Origin: DYRB01 sp963845265
GTDB lineage: Bacteria > Pseudomonadota > Gammaproteobacteria > Chromatiales > Chromatiaceae
Assembly (NCBI GenBank): GCA_963845265.1
Contig: CAWJRN010000006.1
Coordinates: 124,001-188,000 of the forward strand
DNA: 64,000 nt
Reading direction: 5' to 3'
The translations under genes and the position numbers were made by a program. Under the pieces are notes generated by a model. It had not been told where the DNA came from and did no database searches. It worked only from the letters and a program-made list of their open reading frames with translations. Below are positions 51,348-60,333 of this stretch, piece by piece (position 1 is the first letter of the stretch; each line of letters begins with the position of its first letter).

Positions 51348-52361
51348 TTAGGACACCAAGACGCCGTTCGAGTGAAACCTCTGAGGGTTGTACTCCGGCC
51401 TGCCGCGCTCTGAATCGGCGGCACCGTCGGCCAAGGCGCGCGCCTGTCGTTCGATGAAGTCTGCCCCCGCATCGTAACCACGGATACGCGAGATCTGATG
51501 GCGCACCGCCGCCTCGACCAGAATAGCAAGATTGCGCCCAGGGGCGACCGGCATGGTCACCTCAGGTACCGTCACGCCTAAGATGTGACGCCCGGATAGG
51601 CTGCCGGACAAACGATCGACAAGAGCCAGCTCATCCCCGGTCATCGTGCGCAGATTGATCACCAAACCGAGATGGCGGCGCTGGGCGACAGCGGTCTCCC
51701 CGAACATGGAGCGGATATTCAGCACACCCAGGCCCCGCACCTCCAGGAAGTCACGCAACAACGCTGGACAGGTGCCGTCCAGGACGTCCGGTGCGACCCG
51801 CGCAAACTGCGGCGCATCATCGGCAATCAACCGATGGCCGCGGGTCACTAGATCGAGGGCCAACTCGCTCTTTCCGACAGCCGGGTCACCGATCAGCAAC
51901 ACACCCATGCCGAGGACATCCATGAAGACGCCATGAACCGTGATGGTATCCGCCAGCGCATGGGTAAGAAAATAGCGCAACCGCAGGATGACGTCCTCGT
52001 CGCCTAGGGGCGAGGCCAGCATCGGTGTTCCGCTACGCTCCGCGAGTTCCATCATCAGTGGCTCCGGCTCGATGCCGTCGGTCAGGATGACCGCCGCCGG
52101 GCGTGCGTCGAACAGCTTGTCCAGGGTCTCGTCGTGGGCGGGCCGTCCGAGGTCGGTCAGGTAGACCAACTCAGGATAGCCGATGATCTGTATGCGGTTG
52201 GGGTGGATACAGTTGAGCGAGCCGATCAGCGACTGCCGGGCGGTACCTGGATCGGCACTACGCAGTGGCCGCTGGGTCGCGGGTATGGGACCTAGCCAGC
52301 GCAATTTGAGGCTCGCCCCAACCCTCTCGATCAGGCCCTGGAGGGTATCGATGGGGCTCAT
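51348..52361 (-). CDS. hprK: HPr kinase/phosphorylase
   Basis: A 337-residue bifunctional enzyme that phosphorylates and dephosphorylates the regulatory Ser of HPr. The Walker A GDPAVGKSELALDLVTRGH is at about residue 160, preceded by GVFMDVLGMGVL; LIADDAPQFARVAP and the C-terminal signature LEVRGLGVLNIRSMFGE follow, then VTMPVAPGRNLAILVEAAVR. The ATG at 52361 overlaps the ptsN stop. Its presence shows that the HPr serine is used for regulation in this organism. Confidence 0.94.
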   Translation of the reverse strand: MSPIDTLQGLIERVGASLKLRWLGPIPATQRPLRSADPGTARQSLIGSLNCIHPNRIQIIGYPELVYLTDLGRPAHDETLDKLFDARPAAVILTDGIEPEPLMMELAERSGTPMLASPLGDEDVILRLRYFLTHALADTITVHGVFMDVLGMGVLLIGDPAVGKSELALDLVTRGHRLIADDAPQFARVAPDVLDGTCPALLRDFLEVRGLGVLNIRSMFGETAVAQRRHLGLVINLRTMTGDELALVDRLSGSLSGRHILGVTVPEVTMPVAPGRNLAILVEAAVRHQISRIRGYDAGADFIERQARALADGAADSERGRPEYNPQRFHSNGVLVS

Positions 52362-52828
52362 TGCCGCTGCGATGTGGCGTCCCAAGCGTTGATCAGGGCC
52401 AGCACATCCTGCGGCAAGGTCGCGCCTCGCAGGCTCTGGCACATGCGCTCATCGCTGAACATGGTCGCCAGCGCCGAGAGGAGCTGCAGATGGGACTCCG
52501 TGGCCTGCTCCGGGACCAGCAGGGCCAGCGCGAGATCCACCGGCTCGCCATCGATGGCATCGTAGTCAATAGCTCGGCGCAGGTGCACGAGCGCGCATCT
52601 CGCCTCGACCACCTCCGGCATGCGCGCATGTGGCAGTGCTATCCCGTGGCCGAGGCCGGTGCTACCCAGACGTTCACGTTCGAGTAGGCGTTCAAGCACC
52701 AGCTCTGCAGTCAGGCTCGCATCGTCCACGGCGAGCAGTTCGGCGAGCGTCTCGATGAGGCGCTTCTTGCTGGCGACATCGACGCCGCTGTCAATACGCT
52801 CGACAACCAAAAACTGGGGGGGAAACAT
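52358..52828 (-). CDS. ptsN: EIIA-Ntr (PtsN)
   Basis: A 156-residue nitrogen-PTS EIIA. GSTGLGHGIALPHARMPEVV holds the phosphorylated His; DLALALLVPEQATESHLQLL and LSALATMFSD are family-typical. In its phosphorylated or free state PtsN adjusts potassium transport, nitrogen and envelope stress functions. The chosen ATG 52828 has GGGAG upstream and gives the usual length; ATGs further upstream would add an unrelated extension. Confidence 0.93.
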   Translation of the reverse strand: MFPPQFLVVERIDSGVDVASKKRLIETLAELLAVDDASLTAELVLERLLERERLGSTGLGHGIALPHARMPEVVEARCALVHLRRAIDYDAIDGEPVDLALALLVPEQATESHLQLLSALATMFSDERMCQSLRGATLPQDVLALINAWDATSQRQ

Positions 52829-52939
52829 CTGTGGCGGCTCCCGATGGCGTCCGGTTCGAGATACCGGGCAAAGTGTCATAAACAAAGCGCCACCCCGGTT
52901 GTGCACCCTGGATGGCGCGACGCTGTCGTTGAATTGACA

Positions 52940-52957
52940 AGGGGGCAGATGCCCCCT
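52940..52957 (-). terminator. GC-rich hairpin between hpf and ptsN
   Basis: Arms AGGGGGCA and TGCCCCCT around GA, about 17 nt after the hpf stop. On the minus strand it is followed by TTGTC, so it is at best a weak intrinsic terminator; partial attenuation between hpf and ptsN is plausible. Confidence 0.45.
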
Positions 52958-52973
52958 GCAAGATTACTCCATT

Positions 52974-53294
52974 TTACTCGACGGTGGGTTCGACCTGCGC
53001 GGTCCCACGGTGGCCGATCTTTTTCTCCTTATGCCGCAGGACTTGGCGATCGAGCTTGTCGATCAGCGTGTCGATGGCCGCGTACATATCCTCGTGGACC
53101 GAATCGGCGAAGACCTTGGCGCCATTGATGTGGAGGGTCGCCTCGGCCTTCTGGCGCAACTTTTCAACGCTCAGGATCACATGCACGTTAAGTACATGGT
53201 CGAAATGGCGGGCAAGCCGCTCGAACTTGCTGTCGACATACCCGCGCAGGGACTCGGTAATGTCGATGTGATGACCCGTCAGGTTGATTTGCAT
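52974..53294 (-). CDS. hpf: Ribosome hibernation promoting factor, short form
   Basis: A 106-residue protein: MQINLTGHHIDITESLRGYV, FERLARHFDHVLNVHVIL, KAEATLHINGAKVFADSVHE and DMYAAIDTLIDKLDRQVLRH. It is the short HPF/YfiA type, which binds the 30S decoding region in starvation; the long C-terminal dimerisation domain is absent. The start is ATG 53294, just downstream of rpoN as in many gammaproteobacteria. Confidence 0.95.
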   Translation of the reverse strand: MQINLTGHHIDITESLRGYVDSKFERLARHFDHVLNVHVILSVEKLRQKAEATLHINGAKVFADSVHEDMYAAIDTLIDKLDRQVLRHKEKKIGHRGTAQVEPTVE

Positions 53295-53323
53295 AGTGTC
53301 ACTCCAAATGAAACAAGCGCCCG

Positions 53324-54799
53324 TTAAGCCAGACGCTTGCGCTCGCTCGAGGGTGGGATGCCCAGAGCCTCGCGGTACTTGGCGATGGTCCGCCGTGCGA
53401 CCTTGATCCCCTGCTGGGCGAGGACGTCCGCCAGCTTGTGATCGCTCAACGGCTTGCCGGGTGCCTCGGCGGCAACCAGCTTGCGCAGCAGGGCACGGAT
53501 CGCGGTCGACGAACACTCGCCGCCAGAAGCCGTGTTGACGTGGCTAGAGAAGAAAAACTTGAATTCGAAGGTGCCGCGTGGGGTGTGCATGTACTTCTGC
53601 GTGGTCACGCGGGAAACGGTGGATTCATGCAACTCCAAGGCATCAGCAATATCGCGTAGGACCATAGGCCGCATGGCCTCTTCACCATAGTCCAGAAAGT
53701 CCCGTTGGAGTTCCACGATCTTGGTTGCAACCCTCAGCACAGTATCGTTACGACTGGTCAGGCTCTTGATGAACCAGCGTGCCTCTTGCAGGTGGTCCTT
53801 GAGGCAGGCGTTATCGGCGGTATGGTCCGCACGCCGGATCAACTTGGCGTAGTCGGCGTTCACCCTGAGTTTAGGCGTAGTTTCCGGATTCAGCTCGACA
53901 TGCCAGGTACCGGAGCGGCGCGACACCAATATGTCGGGGATGATGTACTCGGGTTGCAGGTCAGCAACCGCCGATCCCGGGCGTGGGTTGAGAGATCGGA
54001 TCAGCCCAACCGCCAACGCCAACTCCACCTGATCGAGATTCAGGCGCCGACCGATGTCGCCCAACTCCCCCTTCGACAAACGCGCGAAATGGTGGGTGCA
54101 CACGGCGATGGCCGTGTCCCGCTGCGGCGTGTCGAGCGGGAGTTGGCGCAGTTGCAACAGCAGGCATTCCTGCAAGTCCCGCGCAGCCACGCCGGGTGGA
54201 TCCAGTGCTTGGATATGGTGGATCACCGACTGCACCTCGTCGGGCCCAACATCGTCGCTGCCAATGGTCGCCACCAACTCGTCCACGTCCGCACCGAGGT
54301 AACCGTCCGGGTTGATGGCATCGATGACAGCCAGCGCGATGCCGAGATCATCGTCGCTGAATCGACTCAGGTTGAGCTGCCATAGCAGGTGGTCATGCAG
54401 GGTGAGCGGGCTACTCTGCTGCACCAAGGGATCGTAGTCGGGGTTATCGTCGTTGCTGTGGGAGGTACTGGGCAGATAACCATCGAAGGTATCGCCCCAC
54501 AGACTGTCCACCGGCAGCTCGTCAGGCATGGCGGTTGCCTCGCCACGAATTTCACTGTCCTGGCCAGTCGGGCCCTGCTTATCCGCCGTCGCCGCAGATT
54601 CGCCCGGCCCCAACTCCGCCCCAGCTGCGTTGGTGCGGTCGGCCTCGTCGCTCTCCTCGAGCATGAAATTGGACTCAAGGGCGCTCTGGATCTCTTGTTG
54701 CAGGTCCAGCGTCGACAGCTGCAACAAGCGGATCGCCTGCTGTAACTGCGGCGTCATGGTCAAGGATTGACCGAGACGTAGCTGGATGGTCTGCTTCAT
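53324..54799 (-). CDS. rpoN: RNA polymerase sigma-54 factor
   Basis: A 491-residue sigma-54. Region I is Gln/Leu-rich (LRLGQSLTMTPQLQQAIRLL), region II is acidic, and the core-binding and DNA-binding parts follow, with the helix-turn-helix in ALELHESTVSRVTTQKYMHT and the RpoN box ARRTIAKYREALGIPPS near the end. All regions are present, so sigma-54 promoters are in use here, even though the activator-like gene at 45330 lacks the GAFTGA loop. It lies downstream of lptB in the standard order. Confidence 0.96.
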   Translation of the reverse strand: MKQTIQLRLGQSLTMTPQLQQAIRLLQLSTLDLQQEIQSALESNFMLEESDEADRTNAAGAELGPGESAATADKQGPTGQDSEIRGEATAMPDELPVDSLWGDTFDGYLPSTSHSNDDNPDYDPLVQQSSPLTLHDHLLWQLNLSRFSDDDLGIALAVIDAINPDGYLGADVDELVATIGSDDVGPDEVQSVIHHIQALDPPGVAARDLQECLLLQLRQLPLDTPQRDTAIAVCTHHFARLSKGELGDIGRRLNLDQVELALAVGLIRSLNPRPGSAVADLQPEYIIPDILVSRRSGTWHVELNPETTPKLRVNADYAKLIRRADHTADNACLKDHLQEARWFIKSLTSRNDTVLRVATKIVELQRDFLDYGEEAMRPMVLRDIADALELHESTVSRVTTQKYMHTPRGTFEFKFFFSSHVNTASGGECSSTAIRALLRKLVAAEAPGKPLSDHKLADVLAQQGIKVARRTIAKYREALGIPPSSERKRLA

Positions 54800-54872
54800 C
54801 GTGTGAGGACGCCGGAACTGCTACGCAAAATAAATGCCATGTGACGATTCTAGCGTATTCGGCGCATCCAAC

Positions 54873-54886
54873 CGCAAGCGCTTGCG
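54873..54886. promoter_or_regulatory. 14-bp perfect palindrome in the lptB-rpoN gap
   Basis: CGCAAGCGCTTGCG lies 74-87 bp upstream of the rpoN ATG in a 155-bp gap. It has the size of a dimeric-repressor operator. No matching copy was noticed elsewhere in the window. Confidence 0.35.
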
Positions 54887-54954
54887 ACTAAAATTCGTGG
54901 GCCGTCCATGGGCCGCTGGGAACATGCCGTCGTCAGGGCTTCCCAGGGCCGCTG

Positions 54955-55680
54955 TCACAGTTTGAAGTGCTCGCCGAGATAGACGGCACGCACCTCGGCG
55001 TTGTCCAGCAACGCGGCCGGCGTGCCCTCGGCGATCACCCTGCCATCGTTGATGATGTAGGCGCGATCACAGATATCGAGTGTCTCGCGGACGTTATGGT
55101 CGGTGATCAATATACCGATGTGCCGCTCGCGCAGGTGCGCCACGATGCTCTTGATGTCGCCCACCGCGATGGGATCGACCCCGGCGAAGGGCTCGTCGAG
55201 CAACATCACCTTTGGGTCCGCCGCGAGGGCACGGGCGATCTCCAGACGCCGACGCTCTCCGCCGGACAGACTCAGGGCGAGCGAGTCGGCCACATGGGCA
55301 ATGCCCAACTCCTCCAACAATTGCAGACAGCGCTGTTGTTGGCCATCGCGGTCCAGATCGCGACGTTGTTCGAGCACGGCCAGGAGATTGTCCCGGGCGC
55401 TCAGCTTACGAAACACGGATGGCTCCTGGGCCAGGTAACCCAGGCCCCGCCGGGCCCGGGTATGCATGGGGGAAAAAGAGATGTCCTGCCCGTCCAGATC
55501 GATAACGCCGGTATCCGCCGGGATCAGACCGACAATGAGGTAGAAACAGGTCGTCTTGCCAGCCCCGTTGGGGCCGAGCAGGCCGACCACCTCGTCGGCC
55601 GCCACGCTCAGGCCGACACCGTGTAGTACCTGGCGCCGCCCGTAGCGCTTGGTCAGGCCCTCTGCGCGCAAGAGGCTCAA
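54955..55680 (-). CDS. lptB: LptB, ATPase of the LPS export ABC transporter
   Basis: A 241-residue ABC ATPase: Walker A GLLGPNGAGKTTCFYLIVGL, Q-loop GYLAQEPSVFRKLS, signature LSGGERRRLEIARAL, Walker B VMLLDEPFAGVDP and the LITDHNVRETLDICDRAYII segment typical of LptB. With LptFG (not in the window) it extracts LPS from the inner membrane. The start overlaps the lptA stop by 4 bp. Confidence 0.96.
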   Translation of the reverse strand: MSLLRAEGLTKRYGRRQVLHGVGLSVAADEVVGLLGPNGAGKTTCFYLIVGLIPADTGVIDLDGQDISFSPMHTRARRGLGYLAQEPSVFRKLSARDNLLAVLEQRRDLDRDGQQQRCLQLLEELGIAHVADSLALSLSGGERRRLEIARALAADPKVMLLDEPFAGVDPIAVGDIKSIVAHLRERHIGILITDHNVRETLDICDRAYIINDGRVIAEGTPAALLDNAEVRAVYLGEHFKL

Positions 55681-56318
55681 GGCTTGTCCCCGCCCTTGCC
55701 CTTACCCTTGCCAGGAGCGGGCCCCTTGGCCGTCGACTTGTTCGAGCCACCCTGCCGGTCTGGACCCTTGGCGGACTCCGGGGTAAAGGTGATCTTGACC
55801 CGCCCGGATCCCTGGGCGCTGGCCCCTGCCTTGACCTGGGAGCGGGCCCGATCATAGACAATGCGGTCACTGGAGAAGAGGTCGTTTGCTTGAGTGAGCA
55901 CCGCCTGCTCGATCAGGGTCAGTTCGTCCTTGTCAGCGTCATAGTCCATGCGCTGAGCCTGCGCATGGACCTCGCCTTTGTCACCCTCGACGTCCTGACG
56001 ATAACGCACCGGGTTACCCAGTGCTGTGATGAACTGGGGCCGTCGATCCTCCTTGTGCTGGACGGTCACATGATCGGCGAGGATGCGCATCGTGCCCTGA
56101 TCGACCTGAACATTGCCGATGTAGACGCTGGTGTCTTTGATGTCGTCGAGCTCGACGCTGTCGGCCTCGATATAGATGGGCTGATCCTGGTCGCCCTCTA
56201 GAGCCATCACGGGGACTGCGAGGGTACCAAGACAGAGCATCAAAGCCGCGGCGATAGCCATGCCGGCGGGTAACGCGGCAAGGCTGACGTGTTCGGGTGA
56301 GGGTAGGGCGCGAGACAT
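55677..56318 (-). CDS. lptA: LptA, periplasmic LPS bridge protein
   Basis: A 213-residue OstA-like protein. A long signal region (AALPAGMAIAAALMLCLGTL) precedes QPIYIEADSVELDDIKDTSV, and the beta-jellyroll strands DHVTVQHKED and VHAQAQRMDYDADKDELTLI are typical. The C-terminal ~45 residues (Gly/Lys/Pro-rich, ending KGKGKGGDKP) are an unusual basic tail. It overlaps lptB by 4 bp. Confidence 0.92.
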   Translation of the reverse strand: MSRALPSPEHVSLAALPAGMAIAAALMLCLGTLAVPVMALEGDQDQPIYIEADSVELDDIKDTSVYIGNVQVDQGTMRILADHVTVQHKEDRRPQFITALGNPVRYRQDVEGDKGEVHAQAQRMDYDADKDELTLIEQAVLTQANDLFSSDRIVYDRARSQVKAGASAQGSGRVKITFTPESAKGPDRQGGSNKSTAKGPAPGKGKGKGGDKP

Positions 56319-56402
56319 AGCAATCCTGATCCGGCGGCAAGGCCCCGCGCCTGATGCGTCGGGCGGGGTGGTGGGCGATTCTCGAAACGACGGGGGTTGG
56401 GA

Positions 56403-56999
56403 TTATTGCACGGCCATCCGAGCACGGGCGCGCCCAAGGAAGCGTGCCCGCATCGCGGTCTCCCCAAACCAGACCTGCATCCCGGTGGAGTTCAGCCGAT
56501 TATCCAAACTGACGATCTCCACCGGCATGGTCGTCTCGGCGTATTCCTGGCGCGGCCGAATCAGCAATTCGCTGGTCGTTAGATGGACGGGCTTGACCTC
56601 GCCATCACCTTGACGATCGGCGTGGACCTGACCGTGGAGCCAGACTCGTTCGCCGTCACCCGAGGCCCAACCGGTCTCCGAGTGAATATGCCAAGGCTGA
56701 CCATCCGGGCGATACACCACCAAGGTAGGACGGTCGAACTCGCTGCTGTCGTCATCGGCATAGTGACGCATCCGCTCGGCACTCAGGCGGCGTGTCGGCC
56801 GCCCTGTTTCGTCCATCGTGATTGCGGCGAGATTTTCCGCACGGTAGTCCGGCAATCGCTCCCGGGTGATTGGCACCGGTGTCTCGGCGACCTGCGTCGA
56901 CTGCCACCACCAGGCAGCGCCCCCCATTGACGCCAGCATCAGCGCCAGCACCCGTTGACGACCCGTTAGACGCATACTTGCCGGCATGGCTTGCGGCAA
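56403..56999 (-). CDS. lptC: LptC, LPS export membrane protein
   Basis: A 198-residue protein with one N-terminal membrane helix (VLALMLASMGGAAWWW) and a periplasmic beta-domain: PDYRAENLAAITMDETGRPT, RLSAERMRHYADDDSSEFDR and WLHGQVHADRQGDGEVKPVH. It anchors LptA to the inner-membrane LptBFG complex. It starts 4 bp after kdsC stops and precedes lptA by 84 bp. Confidence 0.9.
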   Translation of the reverse strand: MPQAMPASMRLTGRQRVLALMLASMGGAAWWWQSTQVAETPVPITRERLPDYRAENLAAITMDETGRPTRRLSAERMRHYADDDSSEFDRPTLVVYRPDGQPWHIHSETGWASGDGERVWLHGQVHADRQGDGEVKPVHLTTSELLIRPRQEYAETTMPVEIVSLDNRLNSTGMQVWFGETAMRARFLGRARARMAVQ

Positions 57000-57002
57000 C
57001 CC

Positions 57003-57539
57003 CTACAGGTAGCTCTGCAACATTGGCTCCAAACTACCCTGAGCCTCCATGATCAGCTCGCAGACCTCGCGGCCTGCCCCCCTCCCCCCAGGGGTATGGG
57101 TCTGCCAATGGCAGTGCGCGGCCACCAAGGGGTGAGCATCAGCCACCGCGATAGCCAGACCCACTTGACGCATGACGGGCAGATCCACCACATCGTCACC
57201 CACATAGGCGATCTCGGCATCGCCGACACCGAGCGTTGTCTTGATGTCGCCATAGGCCGGGAGCTTGTCCCGATAGCCCTGGTAGACGTGGGCAATCCCC
57301 AGACTCTCCATGCGGATCCGCACCACTTCAGAGCGACGACCGGTGATGATGGCCAAGGTCACCCCGCTCTGGCGCAGCATGACCATGCCGTGTCCATCGC
57401 GAGAATGAAATGCCTTGTACTCCTGGCCATCGTCGCCAAGAAACAGGCTGCCGTCGGTGAGCACCCCATCGACATCGAATATCACCAGTCGCACGTGTTT
57501 GGCGCGTTCCAGGACATCTGTGCGGTTGTGCTCCGGCAT
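57003..57539 (-). CDS. kdsC: KdsC, 3-deoxy-manno-octulosonate-8-phosphate phosphatase
   Basis: A 178-residue capless HAD phosphatase: LVIFDVDGVLTDGSLFLGDD (nucleophile and acid/base Asp), AFHSRDGHGM, AIITGRRSEVVRIR and AYVGDDVVDLPVMRQVGLAI. It removes phosphate from Kdo-8-phosphate in LPS inner-core synthesis. It lies between kdsD and lptC, the usual arrangement. Confidence 0.95.
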   Translation of the reverse strand: MPEHNRTDVLERAKHVRLVIFDVDGVLTDGSLFLGDDGQEYKAFHSRDGHGMVMLRQSGVTLAIITGRRSEVVRIRMESLGIAHVYQGYRDKLPAYGDIKTTLGVGDAEIAYVGDDVVDLPVMRQVGLAIAVADAHPLVAAHCHWQTHTPGGRGAGREVCELIMEAQGSLEPMLQSYL

Positions 57540-57584
57540 GGCTGTCGTTCTCCGGCTGATTGAAAAGGGACACGCGGCGGTCGG

Positions 57585-58616
57585 TCAAACAACACCGGCG
57601 CGCAACAGATCGTGCATGTTGATCGCGCCGACCAGGCGGTCATCGCCGTCAACGGCAAGCAAGGCGTTGATTTTGCGACTTTCCATGAGGTGCAAGGCGG
57701 CTGCGGCCAAGACCTCCGGACGGGCCGTCACCGGATTGGGCGTCATGACCTGATCGACCTCGGTGCTATGGATATCCACGCTGCGATCCAGAGTGCGGCG
57801 CAGATCGCCGTCGGTATAGATCCCCGCAATCCGCCCGTCGGGGGTCAGCACGGCGGTCATCCCTAGGCCCTTGCGCGACATCTCCATCAAGGCCTCCCGC
57901 AGCAGGGTCCCTTGGGGTACCTGCGGGATGGCCTCTCCCACATGCATAATGTCGCCCAAATGTAGGAGCAGACGCCGCCCTAGGCTACCGGCAGGGTGCG
58001 AGCGGGCAAAGTCCTCCGCGGTGAACCCGCGGGTCTCGAGCAAGGCTACCGCCAAGGCGTCACCCATCGCCAAAGCCGCGGTGGTACTGGCAGTCGGTGC
58101 CAGTCCAAGTGGACAGGCCTCTTGGTCGACGCTCACGTCGATATGCACCTCGGCGTCTTTGGCCAGGGTGGAGCCGGCACGCCCGGTCATGGCGATCAGA
58201 GGCACACCGAGGCGCTTGATCAGGGGCAAAATGGTGAGGAGTTCCCCGGTCTCGCCCGAGTTGGACAGTGCAAGGACGACGTCCTTCGGCGTGATCATAC
58301 CCAGGTCGCCATGGCTCGCCTCGCCCGGGTGGACGAAGAAGGCCGGGGTCCCGGTACTGGCGAGGGTAGCCGCGATCTTTCCCCCGATGTGCCCGGACTT
58401 ACCCATGCCCAGGACCACGATGCGACCCTGGCAGGCCAACATATATCGGCAGGCCCGCACGAAGGCGGCATCGATGCGCTGCACCAGAGCCGCTACGGCT
58501 GCGGCCTCCGTGCGAATCACGGCTTGACCGAGTTGCCTGAGCTTGCCCTCATCTTGCGCGGTCCAAGACCGCTGCCCGGGAAGTCGGTCGGCCCCACCTC
58601 GGTCTTCTGCTGTCAT
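57585..58616 (-). CDS. kdsD: KdsD, arabinose-5-phosphate isomerase
   Basis: A 343-residue isomerase with an SIS domain (GRIVVLGMGKSGHIGGKIAA, STGTPAFFVHPGEASHGDLG, LALSNSGETGE) and two C-terminal CBS domains (MTAVLTPDGRIAGIYTDGDL, VMTPNPVTARPEVLAAAALH). It converts ribulose-5-phosphate to arabinose-5-phosphate, the first step to Kdo. It is the first gene of the kds-lpt-rpoN run, divergent from the unknown gene at 58831. Confidence 0.95.
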   Translation of the reverse strand: MTAEDRGGADRLPGQRSWTAQDEGKLRQLGQAVIRTEAAAVAALVQRIDAAFVRACRYMLACQGRIVVLGMGKSGHIGGKIAATLASTGTPAFFVHPGEASHGDLGMITPKDVVLALSNSGETGELLTILPLIKRLGVPLIAMTGRAGSTLAKDAEVHIDVSVDQEACPLGLAPTASTTAALAMGDALAVALLETRGFTAEDFARSHPAGSLGRRLLLHLGDIMHVGEAIPQVPQGTLLREALMEMSRKGLGMTAVLTPDGRIAGIYTDGDLRRTLDRSVDIHSTEVDQVMTPNPVTARPEVLAAAALHLMESRKINALLAVDGDDRLVGAINMHDLLRAGVV

Positions 58617-58830
58617 GATCGTCTCGCGTTACTCGCCTAGGGTTTGGGGCCGCAACCGGTGTCACGGCGCCATCTGCGGCGAAGTTTGTGGCGTCCACCC
58701 GGCCGCGGCCTCCCCTGTGCCAGGTGCAGACGCCTGGCGATCGCAGTTAGCGTGCGGCATTCTTTCAGAGGTGTAACGGTGGCGCAACCAGGCCATGGCG
58801 TTGCGCGGAGGCACAACCACGAGGTCTAGC

Positions 58831-59379
58831 ATGAGCATCGAACTGGTCGCACGAGACTGGAACCGCCTCGATTGGTGCGGGTCCTTCTACCCGGACGGGC
58901 TGCCGGAGGACTGGCGCCTAACGTACTTTGCGAACGCCTTCGAGGCCGTCTTGATCCCCCTGTCTGTGTGGCAGTTACAGGCCGAGGTACTGGGTCAGTG
59001 GGCCAACGATGTGCCTATGCGGTTCCGGTTCTACATGGAGACCGATGCCAACAGGGACACAGCAGGCGTCGTCGCATCCGCCGCAGCCGCCTTGGGCGAG
59101 CGATTTGCCGGCAGTGTCCGCGCACCACAGACAGGCGGACCGCAAGACCCGAGTCCTGGGCACGACCAACTCGTGTCAGCGTGGGATGCACAGGGCGCGC
59201 CCATGCTCGCCCGGTCATTCCCCACCCACCTGACCTGCGACCCTCGCAACGCGCTGCAATGGCTGCGTAACCTATCCGTCGAAGCCCGGTCCCAGCCGGC
59301 CTTGGCAATCATCGGCGATGCCACTGCGGACAACCTCATCCGACTCGGCCAACTGGTCGCCCTCGCCGGACTGGCTTGA
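58831..59379 (+). CDS. Conserved-looking protein of unknown function upstream of mlaF
   Basis: A 182-residue soluble protein I do not recognise. The opening LVARDWNRLDWCGSFYPDGL, PEDWRLTYFANAFEAVLIP faintly resembles the N-terminus of DUF72 proteins (a TIM-barrel family), but the length is too short for that family and later motifs are absent. No signal peptide or membrane helix. The ATG at 58831 follows GAGG. It is 69 bp upstream of mlaF on the same strand and may belong to that operon. Confidence 0.6.
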   Translation: MSIELVARDWNRLDWCGSFYPDGLPEDWRLTYFANAFEAVLIPLSVWQLQAEVLGQWANDVPMRFRFYMETDANRDTAGVVASAAAALGERFAGSVRAPQTGGPQDPSPGHDQLVSAWDAQGAPMLARSFPTHLTCDPRNALQWLRNLSVEARSQPALAIIGDATADNLIRLGQLVALAGLA

Positions 59380-59448
59380 CGCACCGCACCCGTGACAAGA
59401 CAATGGCCCGCTTCTCAGTCGGGCACTTTGCCACGGAGCCAAAGAACG

Positions 59449-60327
59449 ATGGGGAAAGGTTGCCCCAGCACAGCCGCGCCCACGCATGCGCGGACCCAGG
59501 CGGCGACCTCCCACAAGGTCAGCCCGACGGGCGCTGCCGTGCCCCTGGTCCGTATCCGCGACCTCCACTTCGCCCGTGGCGGGCGCCCCATCTTCGACGG
59601 CATCGATCTGGACATCCTACGCGGCCAGGTGACCGCGGTGATGGGTCCGAGCGGGACCGGCAAGACAACCTTGCTCAAGCTGATCAGCGGCCAGCTCCGC
59701 CCGGATGCGGGCACCGTCGAGGTGGACGGGCACAATGTCCACGCACTGAGCCACCGCGAACTGTATCGCTTGCGCACCCGCATGGGGATGCTGTTCCAGA
59801 GTGGCGCCCTGCTCACGGATTTGAACGTCTTCGACAATGTCGCCTACCCGCTGCGCGAGCACACCGGACTGCCGGAGACCATGATCCGTAAGCTGGTACT
59901 CATGAAGCTGGAAGCGGTAGGACTGCGCGGGGCCCGCAGGCTCATGCCCAGCGAGCTGTCCGGGGGCATGGCGCGGCGTGTCGCCCTGGCCAGGGCGATC
60001 GCCCTGGACCCGATGATGATCATGTACGACGAGCCCTTCACGGGGCAGGACCCGATCTCCATGGGCGTACTGGTGACCTTGATCCACCAGCTCAACGAAG
60101 CCAGCCGCCTGACCAGTATCGTGGTCTCCCACGACGTACGCGAGACCGCCGGCATCGCGGACCGCATCTACATCATCGCCAACGGCAAGGTCATGGCCCA
60201 GGGGACACCCCAGGAGGTCGATGCCTGTGGCTCGGAATGGGTACACCAGTTCATCCACGGCGAGCCCGACGGCCCGGCGCACTTCCACTATCCTGCGCCC
60301 GCCTTGGAGCGGGATTTTTTTGGCTAG
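59449..60327 (+). CDS. mlaF: MlaF, ATPase of the phospholipid ABC transporter
   Basis: An ABC ATPase with Walker A VMGPSGTGKTTLLKLISGQL, signature LSGGMARRVALARAI, Walker B MMIMYDEPFTGQDPIS and switch His in IVVSHDVRET. It powers phospholipid movement between the outer and inner membranes. The start is uncertain: ATG 59449 gives a 45-residue tail before the conserved LVRIRDLHFARGG, an in-frame GTG closer to that motif is possible, and a GTG at 59392 is longer. It precedes mlaE by 6 bp. Confidence 0.93.
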   Translation: MGKGCPSTAAPTHARTQAATSHKVSPTGAAVPLVRIRDLHFARGGRPIFDGIDLDILRGQVTAVMGPSGTGKTTLLKLISGQLRPDAGTVEVDGHNVHALSHRELYRLRTRMGMLFQSGALLTDLNVFDNVAYPLREHTGLPETMIRKLVLMKLEAVGLRGARRLMPSELSGGMARRVALARAIALDPMMIMYDEPFTGQDPISMGVLVTLIHQLNEASRLTSIVVSHDVRETAGIADRIYIIANGKVMAQGTPQEVDACGSEWVHQFIHGEPDGPAHFHYPAPALERDFFG

Positions 60328-60333
60328 GCGGAC

